DNA of 64,000 nucleotides from positions 1-64,000 of the forward strand of contig NZ_JAKSXN010000008.1 of NCBI RefSeq assembly GCF_022427145.1, written 5' to 3'. How positions within the stretch are numbered: position 1 is the first letter of the stretch; each line of letters starts with the position of its first letter. Below the pieces are notes generated by a model. The model saw only the letters and a program-made list of their open reading frames with translations, did not search any database and was not told where the DNA came from. The position numbers and the translations under genes are program-made. Shown here in pieces: positions 52,499 to 61,146 of this stretch. This DNA comes from Paenibacillus timonensis. Its GTDB lineage: Bacteria > Bacillota > Bacilli > Paenibacillales > Paenibacillaceae.

Positions 52499-53595
52499 TG
52501 GACACCCGCGAACTGGGCTGGGCCCCTCTGGCGGAACGCATGCACCGCGGTCTTTTCGACTGCTATGGCAATGAGCAGACCGGCATCCTGGACCAGTGGT
52601 ATCCGCGCGCGGCGGGCCGGACGGGCGAAAATTTCTACTACTGGTGGCAAGCCCACGTCCTCGACGTGCTGGTGGACGCCTACGAGCGGACCCGCGATCC
52701 GGCGCTGCCGGATCGGATGCGGCGGTTTTGCCGCAGCCTGGAACGTTACAACGGCGGGACGTTTACTCATAACTATTACGACGACATGGAGTGGACGGCG
52801 CTGGCGCTGCTGCGGGCTTACCGGGCGACCGGCGAGCCTTGGTACGAGGAGAAGGTGCTGGAGCTGTGGGCGGACATCCAAACGGCTTGGAATGAGCATT
52901 GCGGCGGCGGGATGGCGTGGAAGAAGGATCAGCTCGATTACAAAAATACCCCGGCCAACGCGCCCGCTGCGATTCTTGCTGCCCGGCTCTACGGCTTGTC
53001 CGGACGGCCTGACGATCTTGCTTGGGCCAAACGAATTTACGATTGGAACCAAACGCATCTCGTCGACCCCGAAACCGGCTTTGTCTGGGACGGCATGAAC
53101 CGCACCGGGGACGGAACGATCGACAAGGACTGGAAGTTCACTTATTGCCAAGGCGTCTTTATCGGCGCGGGCGTCGAACTGTACCGCATCACCGGCGAAT
53201 CGGCGTATTTGGAGGATGCCAGACGGACCGCCGCCGCCTGTTTCGAGGAGCTGGCTGAGCCCGGCACCGGGCTGCTTCCCGGGGAAGGCATCGACGATAC
53301 CGGGTTGTTTAAAGGGATCCTCATTCGTTACCTCGTCCGTCTTCTGGAGATCGACCCGGCGTGTCCGCGCGTTCGGGAGCTCATACTCGCCAATGCGCAG
53401 ACGCTCCGATCCGACGGGTTGCTCGAGAGCCCCCTTTTGTGCGGCCCTTCCTGGAAGGAGCCGCCCGTCCTGCCGGTCCAGCTCAGCGTTCAGCTGAGCG
53501 GCTTGATGCTGCTGGAAGCGGCGGCAAAGCTGGAGGCGCAAAGCGAAATAACCGCCCAGGAAACGGAGCCGTCGAACAACCCCAACGACCACTAG
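52498..53595 (+). CDS. GH76 alpha-1,6-mannanase family enzyme, cytoplasmic (copy 2)
   Basis: A 365-residue GH76 protein closely related to the preceding one, sharing YYDDMEWTALALLRAY with the catalytic aspartates, QLDYKNTPANAP, TYCQGVFIGA and GLFKGILIRYLV. No signal peptide. It starts on the stop codon of copy 1 (an in-frame GTG one codon earlier is also possible). A tandem duplication with some divergence points to different chain-length or branch preferences, which is an inference. Confidence 0.9.
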   Translation: MDTRELGWAPLAERMHRGLFDCYGNEQTGILDQWYPRAAGRTGENFYYWWQAHVLDVLVDAYERTRDPALPDRMRRFCRSLERYNGGTFTHNYYDDMEWTALALLRAYRATGEPWYEEKVLELWADIQTAWNEHCGGGMAWKKDQLDYKNTPANAPAAILAARLYGLSGRPDDLAWAKRIYDWNQTHLVDPETGFVWDGMNRTGDGTIDKDWKFTYCQGVFIGAGVELYRITGESAYLEDARRTAAACFEELAEPGTGLLPGEGIDDTGLFKGILIRYLVRLLEIDPACPRVRELILANAQTLRSDGLLESPLLCGPSWKEPPVLPVQLSVQLSGLMLLEAAAKLEAQSEITAQETEPSNNPNDH

Positions 53596-53616
53596 ACGAC
53601 ACGGAGGAGAATGACC

Positions 53617-54885
53617 ATGACGAAGCAACTGACCCAAACCGATATCATCCGTTTGGTCGAAACGAAGATGAAGCATCGCCCGAAAATCGTGGAGATGTTC
53701 AAGCGGTGTTACGAAAATACGCTGGAAACGACCATTCACCGCCATGAGGACGGAACGGTGTTCATGCTGACCGGAGACATCCCCGCCATGTGGCTGCGCG
53801 ATTCCGTCAACCAGCTCCGGCCGTATCTCATTCCGGCGGCGAAGGATGCCGGCTTGCGCGAGATTATCGAAGGCGTGCTGATGACGCAATGTCAATCGAT
53901 CCTGCGGGATCCGTACGCCAACGCGTTTAACGAATTCGAGAATTTTCGCGGCCATCAATCGGATTTGACGGAAATGTCCGGCTGGATCTGGGAGCGCAAA
54001 TACGAGGTGGACTCGTTATGTTATCCCTTGCAGCTGGCCTACCTTTATTGGAAAAATACCGGGGAAACCCGCCACTTCACGCCGGAATTCAAGCAAGCGG
54101 CCGAATTGATCCTGCATACCTGGCGGACCGAGCAGCGGCACGAGGAACGCTCGAAATATACGTTCGTGCGGGAAAACAGCGGGGAAACGGATCAACTCCC
54201 CGGACCGGTGGCGTACACGGGCATGACCTGGTCGGGCTTCCGCCCGAGCGACGACGCCTGCAAATACGGCTATCTCGTCCCGTCGAACCTGTTTGCGATC
54301 GTTGTGCTGGGCTACTTGCTGGAGATCAATGAGCGGTTTTACGGGGACGACGATTTCGCCGATGAGGTGTGCGCGCTGCGGGAGGACATTCGGCAGGGGA
54401 TTGAACGGTACGCCGTCATCGAGGACGCGGAGTTTGGAAAGGTGTACGCCTACGAGGTTGACGGGCTGGGCGGGGTGAATCTGATGGATGACGCCAATGT
54501 GCCTAGTCTGTTGTCGCTACCGTATCTCGATTACTGCAGCAAGGACGATCCGATTTATCTGAACACGCGCCGGATGATCCTTAGCCGCCGCAATCCTTAC
54601 TACTATGAAGGAACTTATGCCAAAGGGATCGGCAGCCCGCATACTCCCCCGGACTACATCTGGCACATCGCCTTGTCTATCCAGGGGATCACTGCGCTCG
54701 ATGAAACGGAAAAGCTGGACATCCTGGGCATGTTCGAACGAACCGATGCCGGAACGAATTTGGTGCATGAAGGTTTCCACAAGGATCATCCTTCGGAATA
54801 CTCGCGGGAATGGTTCTCTTGGTCCAACGCCATGTTCGTCGAATTCGTGCTCAGCTTATGCGGTCTGGAAATTGCCATGCGCTAG
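53617..54885 (+). CDS. GH125 exo-alpha-1,6-mannosidase
   Basis: A 422-residue family 125 enzyme that removes single mannose units from alpha-1,6-linked chains. The hallmark TGDIPAMWLRDSVNQLRPY is near residue 47, and the acid/base regions are PSDDACKYGYLVPSNLF and HPSEYSREWFSWSNAMF. No signal peptide. ATG 53617 is eight bases from GGAGGA; ATG 53611 is too close. It would finish the digestion begun by the GH76 enzymes. Confidence 0.93.
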   Translation: MTKQLTQTDIIRLVETKMKHRPKIVEMFKRCYENTLETTIHRHEDGTVFMLTGDIPAMWLRDSVNQLRPYLIPAAKDAGLREIIEGVLMTQCQSILRDPYANAFNEFENFRGHQSDLTEMSGWIWERKYEVDSLCYPLQLAYLYWKNTGETRHFTPEFKQAAELILHTWRTEQRHEERSKYTFVRENSGETDQLPGPVAYTGMTWSGFRPSDDACKYGYLVPSNLFAIVVLGYLLEINERFYGDDDFADEVCALREDIRQGIERYAVIEDAEFGKVYAYEVDGLGGVNLMDDANVPSLLSLPYLDYCSKDDPIYLNTRRMILSRRNPYYYEGTYAKGIGSPHTPPDYIWHIALSIQGITALDETEKLDILGMFERTDAGTNLVHEGFHKDHPSEYSREWFSWSNAMFVEFVLSLCGLEIAMR

Positions 54886-54924
54886 CTTTCAATACGGAAT
54901 GAATCCGCAAATGGAGGTTTTGCC

Positions 54925-57672
54925 GTGAACCGGAATCAGGGGAAAAGAACGTTGTCGAAATTTCTTGCCTTAACGTTAACGATGGCACTCTCGATATCGC
55001 TGTTAACCGGAGCGAAGGCCCCGGAAGCCCAAGCGGCCAGTTTCGGTCCCGCCGATGCGGACGCTGCGATCCGCGCCTTTAACGCCAAGTTCTGGGATCC
55101 GCAAGCCAAGTACTATTGGGCCGATTCCAATCGCGGCTCCAACTACCAGGGCTTCTGGGTGGAAGCCGAACTATGGGAAATGGTCATGGACGCCTATCTT
55201 CGCACGTCGGACCCGGAACTGAAGGCGCAGCTTCGCGCCCAGATCGACGAAATATTCGACGGCGCCGTCCTCAAATATGGGGAAGACTGGACGAACAATC
55301 CGTTTAACGATGACATCATGTGGTGGGCGATGGCCAGCGCAAGAGCTTATCAAATCACCGGGGAAGCCCGCTACCTGGACAAGGCGAAATATTACTTTGA
55401 TTTTGTGTACGATACCCAGTGGGATGACGCGTTCGCGAACGGCGGTCTGTGGTGGTTGAACAGCGAGCATGTCACGAAGAACGCCTGCATTAACTTCCCG
55501 GCAGCCGAAGCGGCGGTGTTCCTGTACGAGATCACGGAAGACACGCATTATCTGGAGGCGGCAACCCGCATTTATCGTTGGGGCAAAACGATGCTGACGG
55601 ACGGAAACGGGAAGGTGTTCGACCGGATCGAACCGGATCGCGGACCCGTACCGGATGCCACGCATTACAATCAGGGGACGTTTATCGGTGCCGCCACCAT
55701 GCTGCATCGGGTCACCGGCGACAAGGTGTATCTGGAGGATGCCATCAAGGCCGCCCAATTTACGATGACGCATCAAACGGAAGCCAATGGGCTGCTGGGT
55801 TATGAAGGCCCGAACGGGGACCTGAAAGGCGGCAAAACGATTCTGTTGCGCAATTTGGCTCATCTGCAGCAAGCGGTGGACGGCAGCAAATCCCGGGCTG
55901 ACCGGGAGTTTGAGCGGAAGTTCGACGATTGGCTGGCTTTTAACGCGGCCATGGCTTGGAGCCATCGGAACGAAGAGGGGATCGTCGACGGCAACTGGAT
56001 CGGGCGGCTGTTATCCGGCACTTATGAATCTTGGGCCGCCTCCAGCGCCGTTCAGGCACTGACGGTCGTGCAGCCGAAGCCCACGGTCCCGGTTTATCCG
56101 GTGAAGCCGGCCTATCAACGAATTGAAGCGGAAAAATACAACATCGGCCAAGGTTTCGTTCTGGAGGGCAGTGCGGAAGGCACCTTGCAGTTGGGCGGAA
56201 TAAAGCATGGACACACCGCCGTTTACAAAAACGTCGATTTCGGGACGACGGAAGCTACCGGCTTCATCGCCCGGGCAGCCAGCGGAACGTCCGGCGGAAC
56301 GATCGAAATCCGACTGGACGCCGAAGACGGACCGAAGATCGGCACGGTCAGGGTCGAAGGCACGGGCGGCTGGAATCAGTTCATCGATGCTGTTGCTGTG
56401 CTCAAAGATGACCAAGGCAACCCGGTGACTGTCACCGGCAAACACGATGTCTACTTCACGTTTGTCAAAGCGAATGACGACTACTTGTTTAACTTGAACT
56501 GGTTCCGGTTTACGGAGACCGATCCGACGAGAACCGATGCCTATGCCAAACGGAAGGCCGGCGAATTCGACGCCAGCTCAGGGGTAAGCCGAAACGGCGA
56601 GCACGGCTTCCTGGAGGGGATCGCGAATGGCGCGTACGTTCGGTATGAGGGTATCGACTTCGGCAGCGGCGCGGCCGGGATCACGGCGCATGTCGCGAGC
56701 GGGAACCGCGGCGGAACAATCGAGGTGAAGCTGGACAGCCTGAACGGGCCAACCGTCGGCACCCTTGAGATTCCCGCTATAGGCGACTGGGCGACGTGGA
56801 TCGACGTGATGTCCACGATCGACGACACGGCGGCGGCCGGCATCCATGACGTCTACCTGGTGTTCCACGGCGCGGACGGCAGTGATTTCCCGTGTAATCT
56901 GGACTGGTTCAGCTTTACGACCGTCAAAGGCAAGGCACAGGATGCTTATGGCAAGTTGGAGGCCGAAAGCTATACGAGCGGTTCGGGTTTCGGCACGGAG
57001 CAAGGCGGGGGGCAAACGTATCTCGCCGGGATGTACGGACCTAACCGGCCTTTTGCGATGTATAACTTCGTTGACTTTGGCGATGGCGGCGGAACGGCGC
57101 AATTCCACGTCAATGCGGCCAGCGATACCGCCGGCGGGACGATCGAGGTGCGGTTGGACAGTCCGAGCGGCCCCTTGATTGCGGAGACGAAGGTCACCGG
57201 GACCGGCGGCTGGCAGGAGTTCAAGGTGTTCTCGGCGGAAGTCACCCATCCGGTCCGCGGCAAACATATCGTATTCCTGCTCTTCAAAGGTTCGGATTGG
57301 CTGTTTAACCTGGATAAGTTCACGTTTGGCGATCCGGCCGTATTCACGGCGCCGCCCGTGATTCCTGAGCCGCCCCGCGATCATACGCCTCCGGGGGAGG
57401 TTGAGCATGTGCGCGCGGTCAGGGAAAGCGGACAAATCCGGTTATATTGGGACGGTCCGTACGATATGGACGGGACGAAGGTGCAAATCATGCTGCTTAG
57501 GAACAAAAAGCAGATCGGCCATACGATGGAGGTGGCGCGCGGCGTTCAAACCACGGTGCTGCCGGACGTGAATAATCCGAAAGGATACACGGTGCAGTTC
57601 AAAGCCGTTGACGCTTCCGGCAACGTCTCCAAGGGGTACTCCGTTTCCCTGGGAGACCTCCTTTTCAAGTAA
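54925..57672 (+). CDS. Secreted GH76 endo-alpha-1,6-mannanase with CBM6-like modules
   Basis: A 915-residue exported enzyme from GTG 54925 (GGAGG upstream). The signal peptide ends near AQAAS (residue about 38). The GH76 domain (about 45-385) has the catalytic pair in NPFNDDIMWWAM. Three CBM6-like beta-sandwich modules follow (about 392-530, 535-670 and 675-810), each with a GGTIE(I/V)(R/K)LD strand, and a fibronectin-III-like domain closes the protein (about 820-915). It probably cuts yeast-type mannan backbones outside the cell and feeds the ABC importer. Confidence 0.92.
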   Translation: MNRNQGKRTLSKFLALTLTMALSISLLTGAKAPEAQAASFGPADADAAIRAFNAKFWDPQAKYYWADSNRGSNYQGFWVEAELWEMVMDAYLRTSDPELKAQLRAQIDEIFDGAVLKYGEDWTNNPFNDDIMWWAMASARAYQITGEARYLDKAKYYFDFVYDTQWDDAFANGGLWWLNSEHVTKNACINFPAAEAAVFLYEITEDTHYLEAATRIYRWGKTMLTDGNGKVFDRIEPDRGPVPDATHYNQGTFIGAATMLHRVTGDKVYLEDAIKAAQFTMTHQTEANGLLGYEGPNGDLKGGKTILLRNLAHLQQAVDGSKSRADREFERKFDDWLAFNAAMAWSHRNEEGIVDGNWIGRLLSGTYESWAASSAVQALTVVQPKPTVPVYPVKPAYQRIEAEKYNIGQGFVLEGSAEGTLQLGGIKHGHTAVYKNVDFGTTEATGFIARAASGTSGGTIEIRLDAEDGPKIGTVRVEGTGGWNQFIDAVAVLKDDQGNPVTVTGKHDVYFTFVKANDDYLFNLNWFRFTETDPTRTDAYAKRKAGEFDASSGVSRNGEHGFLEGIANGAYVRYEGIDFGSGAAGITAHVASGNRGGTIEVKLDSLNGPTVGTLEIPAIGDWATWIDVMSTIDDTAAAGIHDVYLVFHGADGSDFPCNLDWFSFTTVKGKAQDAYGKLEAESYTSGSGFGTEQGGGQTYLAGMYGPNRPFAMYNFVDFGDGGGTAQFHVNAASDTAGGTIEVRLDSPSGPLIAETKVTGTGGWQEFKVFSAEVTHPVRGKHIVFLLFKGSDWLFNLDKFTFGDPAVFTAPPVIPEPPRDHTPPGEVEHVRAVRESGQIRLYWDGPYDMDGTKVQIMLLRNKKQIGHTMEVARGVQTTVLPDVNNPKGYTVQFKAVDASGNVSKGYSVSLGDLLFK

Positions 57673-57678
57673 GATCCC

Positions 57679-57724
57679 AAACAGACCGAGGCGGACGTGG
57701 TCCAGTCTTCGGTCTGTTTTTTGC
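57679..57724 (+). terminator. Terminator of the mannan locus
   Basis: AAACAGACCGA pairs with TCGGTCTGTTT, followed by further T. Confidence 0.88.
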
Positions 57725-57785
57725 TCCGGGTTGTGTTACATTTAGAGGGAATCAATTGGACATTATTTCCGAGGAGGAATGGTGA

Positions 57786-58778
57786 GTGGCAGCGATTCGA
57801 ATTGGCATGATCAGTTATTGGCATGTGCATGCATGGGATTATACGAAGGAGGCCTTGGCGCATCCCGACACCGAGATCACGGCGGTTTGGGACGAGAACC
57901 CGGAACGGGGCAAGGAACAGGCCGGGAAGCTGGGCGTTCCCTATTTCGATTCATTAGAAGAAATGCTGGACAGCGGCATCGATGCGGTCATCGTGGATGC
58001 GCCGACGAGGCTGCATCGGGACGTCATGGTGCAGGCTGCCCGGGCGGGGAAGCATATTTTTACCGAAAAAGTGGTGGCCCCGACCTTAAGCGAGGTCCGG
58101 GAGATCTTGGACGAGGTCGCGCGAAACGACGTCAAGCTGACGGTATCCTTGCCCCGGCTGAATGACGGATATACGCTGGCCATCTCGGAAGCGCTTCGGG
58201 AAGGGCTGCTCGGGCGCGTCACCCAGGTTCGCGTGCGCTTATCCCACAACGGCGCGATCGCGGGTTGGCTGCCGGAGCATTTCTATGACCCGGTGGATTG
58301 CGGCGGAGGGGCTTTGATTGACCTTGGCTGCCATCCGGTGTATTTGACCCGCCTGTTTTTGGGAGAAGAACCCGCCGAAGTGACGGCGCAGTTCGGATAT
58401 GTGACGGGCAAGCCGGTGGAAGATAACGCCGTGTTGACGTTAAGCACCGCATCGGGGGCTGTGGGGATCGCCGAGACGGGTTTCGTGAATCCGTATTCTC
58501 CGTTTACCATCGAGGTTCACGGCACCGAGGGCAGCTTGCTGTACGGGACCCCCGAGCCGAAGCTGCTGCTGCGGACCGGTGCGAAGGGCGAGGAAGAGGC
58601 CGGACGCTGGCAGGAGCTGCCGCTTCCGGCCAACCGCCCCGGCGCGTTTGCGCAATGGGTTAGTCATATCCAAAACGGTACGTCGGCGGAGGAGAATATC
58701 CGTGAGGCCGTGGAATTAACTCGGATCATGGAGGCCGCTTATCAGTCGGTTCAAGTCAAACGCTCGGTCGTATTCTAA
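57786..58778 (+). CDS. Gfo/Idh/MocA-family oxidoreductase
   Basis: A 330-residue NAD(P)-dependent sugar or polyol dehydrogenase-like protein. The Rossmann domain begins IRIGMISYWHVHAWDY, and the family EKV motif appears as KHIFTEKVVAPTLSE; the C-terminal domain has GGGALIDLGCHPVYL. GTG is the start, with GAGGAGGA about eight bases upstream. The nucleotide-binding GxGxxG loop is atypical. The gene stands alone after the mannan terminator; its substrate is unknown. Confidence 0.85.
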   Translation: MAAIRIGMISYWHVHAWDYTKEALAHPDTEITAVWDENPERGKEQAGKLGVPYFDSLEEMLDSGIDAVIVDAPTRLHRDVMVQAARAGKHIFTEKVVAPTLSEVREILDEVARNDVKLTVSLPRLNDGYTLAISEALREGLLGRVTQVRVRLSHNGAIAGWLPEHFYDPVDCGGGALIDLGCHPVYLTRLFLGEEPAEVTAQFGYVTGKPVEDNAVLTLSTASGAVGIAETGFVNPYSPFTIEVHGTEGSLLYGTPEPKLLLRTGAKGEEEAGRWQELPLPANRPGAFAQWVSHIQNGTSAEENIREAVELTRIMEAAYQSVQVKRSVVF

Positions 58779-58784
58779 AAAGAC

Positions 58785-58828
58785 CCAAGGGGCGCCCAAG
58801 CTACTTTTAGATAGCTGGCGCCCCTTGG
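58785..58828. terminator. Bidirectional terminator between convergent genes
   Basis: A perfect 12-bp stem CCAAGGGGCGCC/GGCGCCCCTTGG with an inner AGCTA/TAGCT stem, between the ends of the oxidoreductase and cupin genes. A-rich DNA lies before it. Confidence 0.85.
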
Positions 58829-58849
58829 CATGTGCAGGACTTATTCGCG

Positions 58850-59191
58850 TTAAATGTTCTGCGCGTATTCCGGTGCAGGGACTTTGGTTAAGACAACGTA
58901 CAGGCTGGCGGGTTCGGCTCCGTCATTGCGGTAGGAGAAGGCCTCGGCTCCCTCCAGGTGCAGCGCTTCGCCTTGAGCCAGCGGCGAGGTTGCGCCGTCC
59001 ACCGTGATGGACCCGTTGCCTTGCAAGGCCAAAATAAACACGTCCGTATTCGGATGCGTATGGGTCGGCAGCTCTTGCCCCGGCATAAAGTTCAGTACGA
59101 ATACGACGCTTTCGCCTTTCTTGAAGGCGATGCGTTTGGTGAATTTCTCGGTTTGGTAGTCCTGGAGCCCGGTTATCGCAAGCTTTTCCAT
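58850..59191 (-). CDS. Small cupin-domain protein
   Basis: A 113-residue single-domain cupin. Metal-binding residues fit the pattern GQELPTHTHPNTD, followed by the second cupin motif near GEALHLEGAEAFSYRN. AAGGAGG lies eight bases before the ATG. Such proteins are dioxygenases, isomerases or sensors; no more can be said. A perfect TTGAT-CTAG-ATCAA palindrome lies 121 bp upstream. Confidence 0.82.
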   Translation of the reverse strand: MEKLAITGLQDYQTEKFTKRIAFKKGESVVFVLNFMPGQELPTHTHPNTDVFILALQGNGSITVDGATSPLAQGEALHLEGAEAFSYRNDGAEPASLYVVLTKVPAPEYAQNI

Positions 59192-59311
59192 GGATAGATC
59201 CTCCTTGACCGGCCGCTTGGACCGGGTGATGGTATTGGCTTTTACGTTTCATCGTCGCTAGGAACGTCGTCTTCCTGTCTCCTATGTTAACATCAAGCCG
59301 CCGACTTATTC

Positions 59312-59327
59312 TTGATCTAGATCAAGG
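59312..59327. promoter_or_regulatory. FNR/DNR-type palindrome
   Basis: CTTGATCTAGATCAAG is a perfect 16-bp palindrome containing TTGAT-N4-ATCAA, the classic FNR/DNR box. It lies between the cupin gene (minus) and the small gene at 59444 (plus), about 120 bp from each start. Confidence 0.5.
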
Positions 59328-59443
59328 ATGCGAAAAAATGTCCTATTTCAAAACTCCAGGCAACGTCCACTACTGCAAAATGAAGTAAATTGGAGGAAAG
59401 CGAATGGATGTTTTTTGAAAATGTGGTGAAAGGAGTAACGCTC

Positions 59444-59617
59444 GTGAAACGTTATCCGGGGATGGATCAAGAGGCGGTCATGATGGAGATCAAGCAGCTC
59501 AAACAGAAAGCCGACCGGCTGCTGGCCATGTCGATCCGGCTGAATCAACCCAGCTTGGCGGACGAGGCAGAGCGGTTATACCAGCAGATCGACAGGTTGG
59601 CTTTGCTCACCGGTTGA
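59444..59617 (+). CDS. Small helical protein, possibly Spo0E-like
   Basis: A 57-residue protein from GTG 59444, chosen because AAAGGAG lies eight bases upstream (in-frame ATG 59408 is an alternative). It is predicted to be two helices, EIKQLKQKADRLLAMSIRL and LADEAERLYQQIDRLALL. The pattern recalls Spo0E-family aspartyl-phosphate phosphatases, but the SQxLD motif reads YQQID, so this is only a suggestion. Confidence 0.5.
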   Translation: MKRYPGMDQEAVMMEIKQLKQKADRLLAMSIRLNQPSLADEAERLYQQIDRLALLTG

Positions 59618-59667
59618 TTTGACACGTTTAATCCTAAGCCATATATTTCAATGTTATCTCTATGTTA

Positions 59668-59704
59668 AATAACATTACATCCTCGGGGGTGAATGTTATT
59701 TTTT
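59668..59704 (+). terminator. Terminator of the small gene
   Basis: AATAACATT (59668-59676) pairs with AATGTTATT (59692-59700), followed by four T. The upstream copy AATGTTAT (59650-59657) can pair with the same left arm, giving a competing hairpin. Confidence 0.65.
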
Positions 59705-59716
59705 GACGTAAATGTA

Positions 59717-59744
59717 TTGACAATGCCATCTAATCGCCTATAAT
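59717..59744 (+). promoter_or_regulatory. Promoter of the DUF2294 gene
   Basis: TTGACA (59717-59722), a 16-bp spacer and TATAAT (59739-59744), both consensus, 78 bp upstream of the start. Confidence 0.82.
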
Positions 59745-59821
59745 TAATCACAAGAATGATAGTTTAACCAATCACACCCAAGGTTTATGATAGAATCCCT
59801 TACATGAAGGAGGGTGTGGAT

Positions 59822-60202
59822 ATGGCAATCTTAACGGCAGGCGAATGGAAGCAGGACATTTTGAGGATTTACAACGCGATAAATAAGCAAATATTTAACG
59901 TGGGTGTAAAACAGCAAAAAGTGGATTTCGTCGGCAACAAAATCGTGATTATTTCTTTGAATGGGCGAGTGCCGATCTTAAAGCTATTGGATGAGGATTA
60001 TCCCCAGTCCACAAGGCAGCTGGATTACTTGTTGTTTCAGGTGTTCAAGCGGGAGATTAAGGCTGCTCTCGAACGGCAATTTCAACTGAATATCGTCGCC
60101 GTACTCAAAGATTACGATGCAGAGACCGAATTTTCCGGTACGATCGTCGTCTTGGATCGCGACGTGGAGCATTATCTGAAGGAGTCGTCGGAACTTCGCT
60201 AA
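59822..60202 (+). CDS. DUF2294 (MpsC-like) protein
   Basis: A 126-residue cytoplasmic protein of the DUF2294 family, which some databases now call the MpsC-like family after a staphylococcal sodium-translocating system. Conserved region VKQQKVDFVGNKIVIISL and the C-terminal TIVVLDRDVEHYLKES are visible. ATG 59822 has AAGGAGGGTG upstream. It has a strong promoter of its own and a complex terminator. Its biochemical role is not settled. Confidence 0.75.
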   Translation: MAILTAGEWKQDILRIYNAINKQIFNVGVKQQKVDFVGNKIVIISLNGRVPILKLLDEDYPQSTRQLDYLLFQVFKREIKAALERQFQLNIVAVLKDYDAETEFSGTIVVLDRDVEHYLKESSELR

Positions 60203-60217
60203 TTGTAAGAGCCGGCC

Positions 60218-60286
60218 AATCGTCAGTTTGGACTCGCAGCGCCATCGTTAGGATGCGCTATGGGTTTTAACTGGCGATTTTTTTTA
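60218..60286 (+). terminator. Complex terminator between DUF2294 and the ABC operon
   Basis: AATCGTCAGTT pairs with AACTGGCGATT and encloses an inner AGCGC/GCGCT stem, followed by eight or more T. Only about 40 bp separate it from the ABC gene, with no promoter visible there. Confidence 0.8.
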
Positions 60287-60325
60287 TAACCAGATATGAA
60301 AATGAAAAGAGTGGGGGAGTGGAAC

Positions 60326-61108
60326 ATGCAAACCAAAATCGAAATTAACGGAGTCAGTAAATGGTTTCGCCGAAACGGCCGGGATATCCCTGCCATGCAA
60401 GAAACGAGCCTGAAGATTGAAGCGGGGAGGTTCGTCAGCATCATTGGCCCGAGCGGTTGCGGCAAGTCCACCCTGTTCAACATTATTGCCGGGCTCGTTC
60501 CGCCTTCGACCGGAGAGGTGCTTGCGGATGGGGAGAACATTGTTGGGAAGACGGGATATGTGGGTTACATGCTGCAAAAAGATATGCTGCTTCCCTGGCG
60601 GACGATTCTCGACAATATCATTCTGGGTATGGAAGTCCGGGGCGTCCCGAAAAAGGAAGCGGTGGATCGGGCTTTGCCTCTGATGGAGAAGTACGGACTC
60701 AAGGGCTTTGACAAGCATTATCCCAAGGAATTATCGGGAGGAATGCGGCAGCGGGCTGCGCTGCTCAGGACACTGCTTTACGACCGCGACATCATTTTAC
60801 TGGACGAGCCGTTTGGCGCGCTTGACGCACAGACCCGACTTACGATGCAAAATTGGCTGTTGCAAATTTGGACCGACTTTGGAAAAACGGTGTTGTTCGT
60901 TACGCATGACATCGATGAAGCGATTTACTTGTCCGACGACATTTATGTATTCTCTTCGCGACCGGGCCGGGTCAAAACGAAAATAACGGTAACGATGGAG
61001 CGTCCGCGCAAAACGGAGGATATGACTTCCCCGGATTTTATGGAACTGAAACATCTCTTGCTTGACCAGTTATCGGCGGGACATGCGGAGGAAGAACTCG
61101 CGCTTTGA
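60326..61108 (+). CDS. ABC transporter ATP-binding protein, NitT/TauT type
   Basis: A 260-residue ATPase with Walker A GPSGCGKST, Q-loop YMLQKDMLLPWRT, signature LSGGMRQR, Walker B DIILLDEPFGALD and switch histidine in FVTHDIDEA. It matches the SsuB/TauB/NrtD group that energises uptake of sulfonates, nitrate, pyrimidine precursors and similar small solutes. ATG 60326 follows GGGGGAG. It is the first gene of an operon with permease, binding protein, amidohydrolase and MFS transporter. Confidence 0.92.
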   Translation: MQTKIEINGVSKWFRRNGRDIPAMQETSLKIEAGRFVSIIGPSGCGKSTLFNIIAGLVPPSTGEVLADGENIVGKTGYVGYMLQKDMLLPWRTILDNIILGMEVRGVPKKEAVDRALPLMEKYGLKGFDKHYPKELSGGMRQRAALLRTLLYDRDIILLDEPFGALDAQTRLTMQNWLLQIWTDFGKTVLFVTHDIDEAIYLSDDIYVFSSRPGRVKTKITVTMERPRKTEDMTSPDFMELKHLLLDQLSAGHAEEELAL

Positions 61109-61146
61109 CCGTTTGGATAAAAATATCGATCTTGGAGGGATGAAGC

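Noticed and set aside
59650-59704. Alternative hairpins that could form an attenuator for the DUF2294 gene
   Set aside because: A consensus promoter at 59717-59744 lies downstream of them, so they act on the preceding small gene and not on DUF2294.
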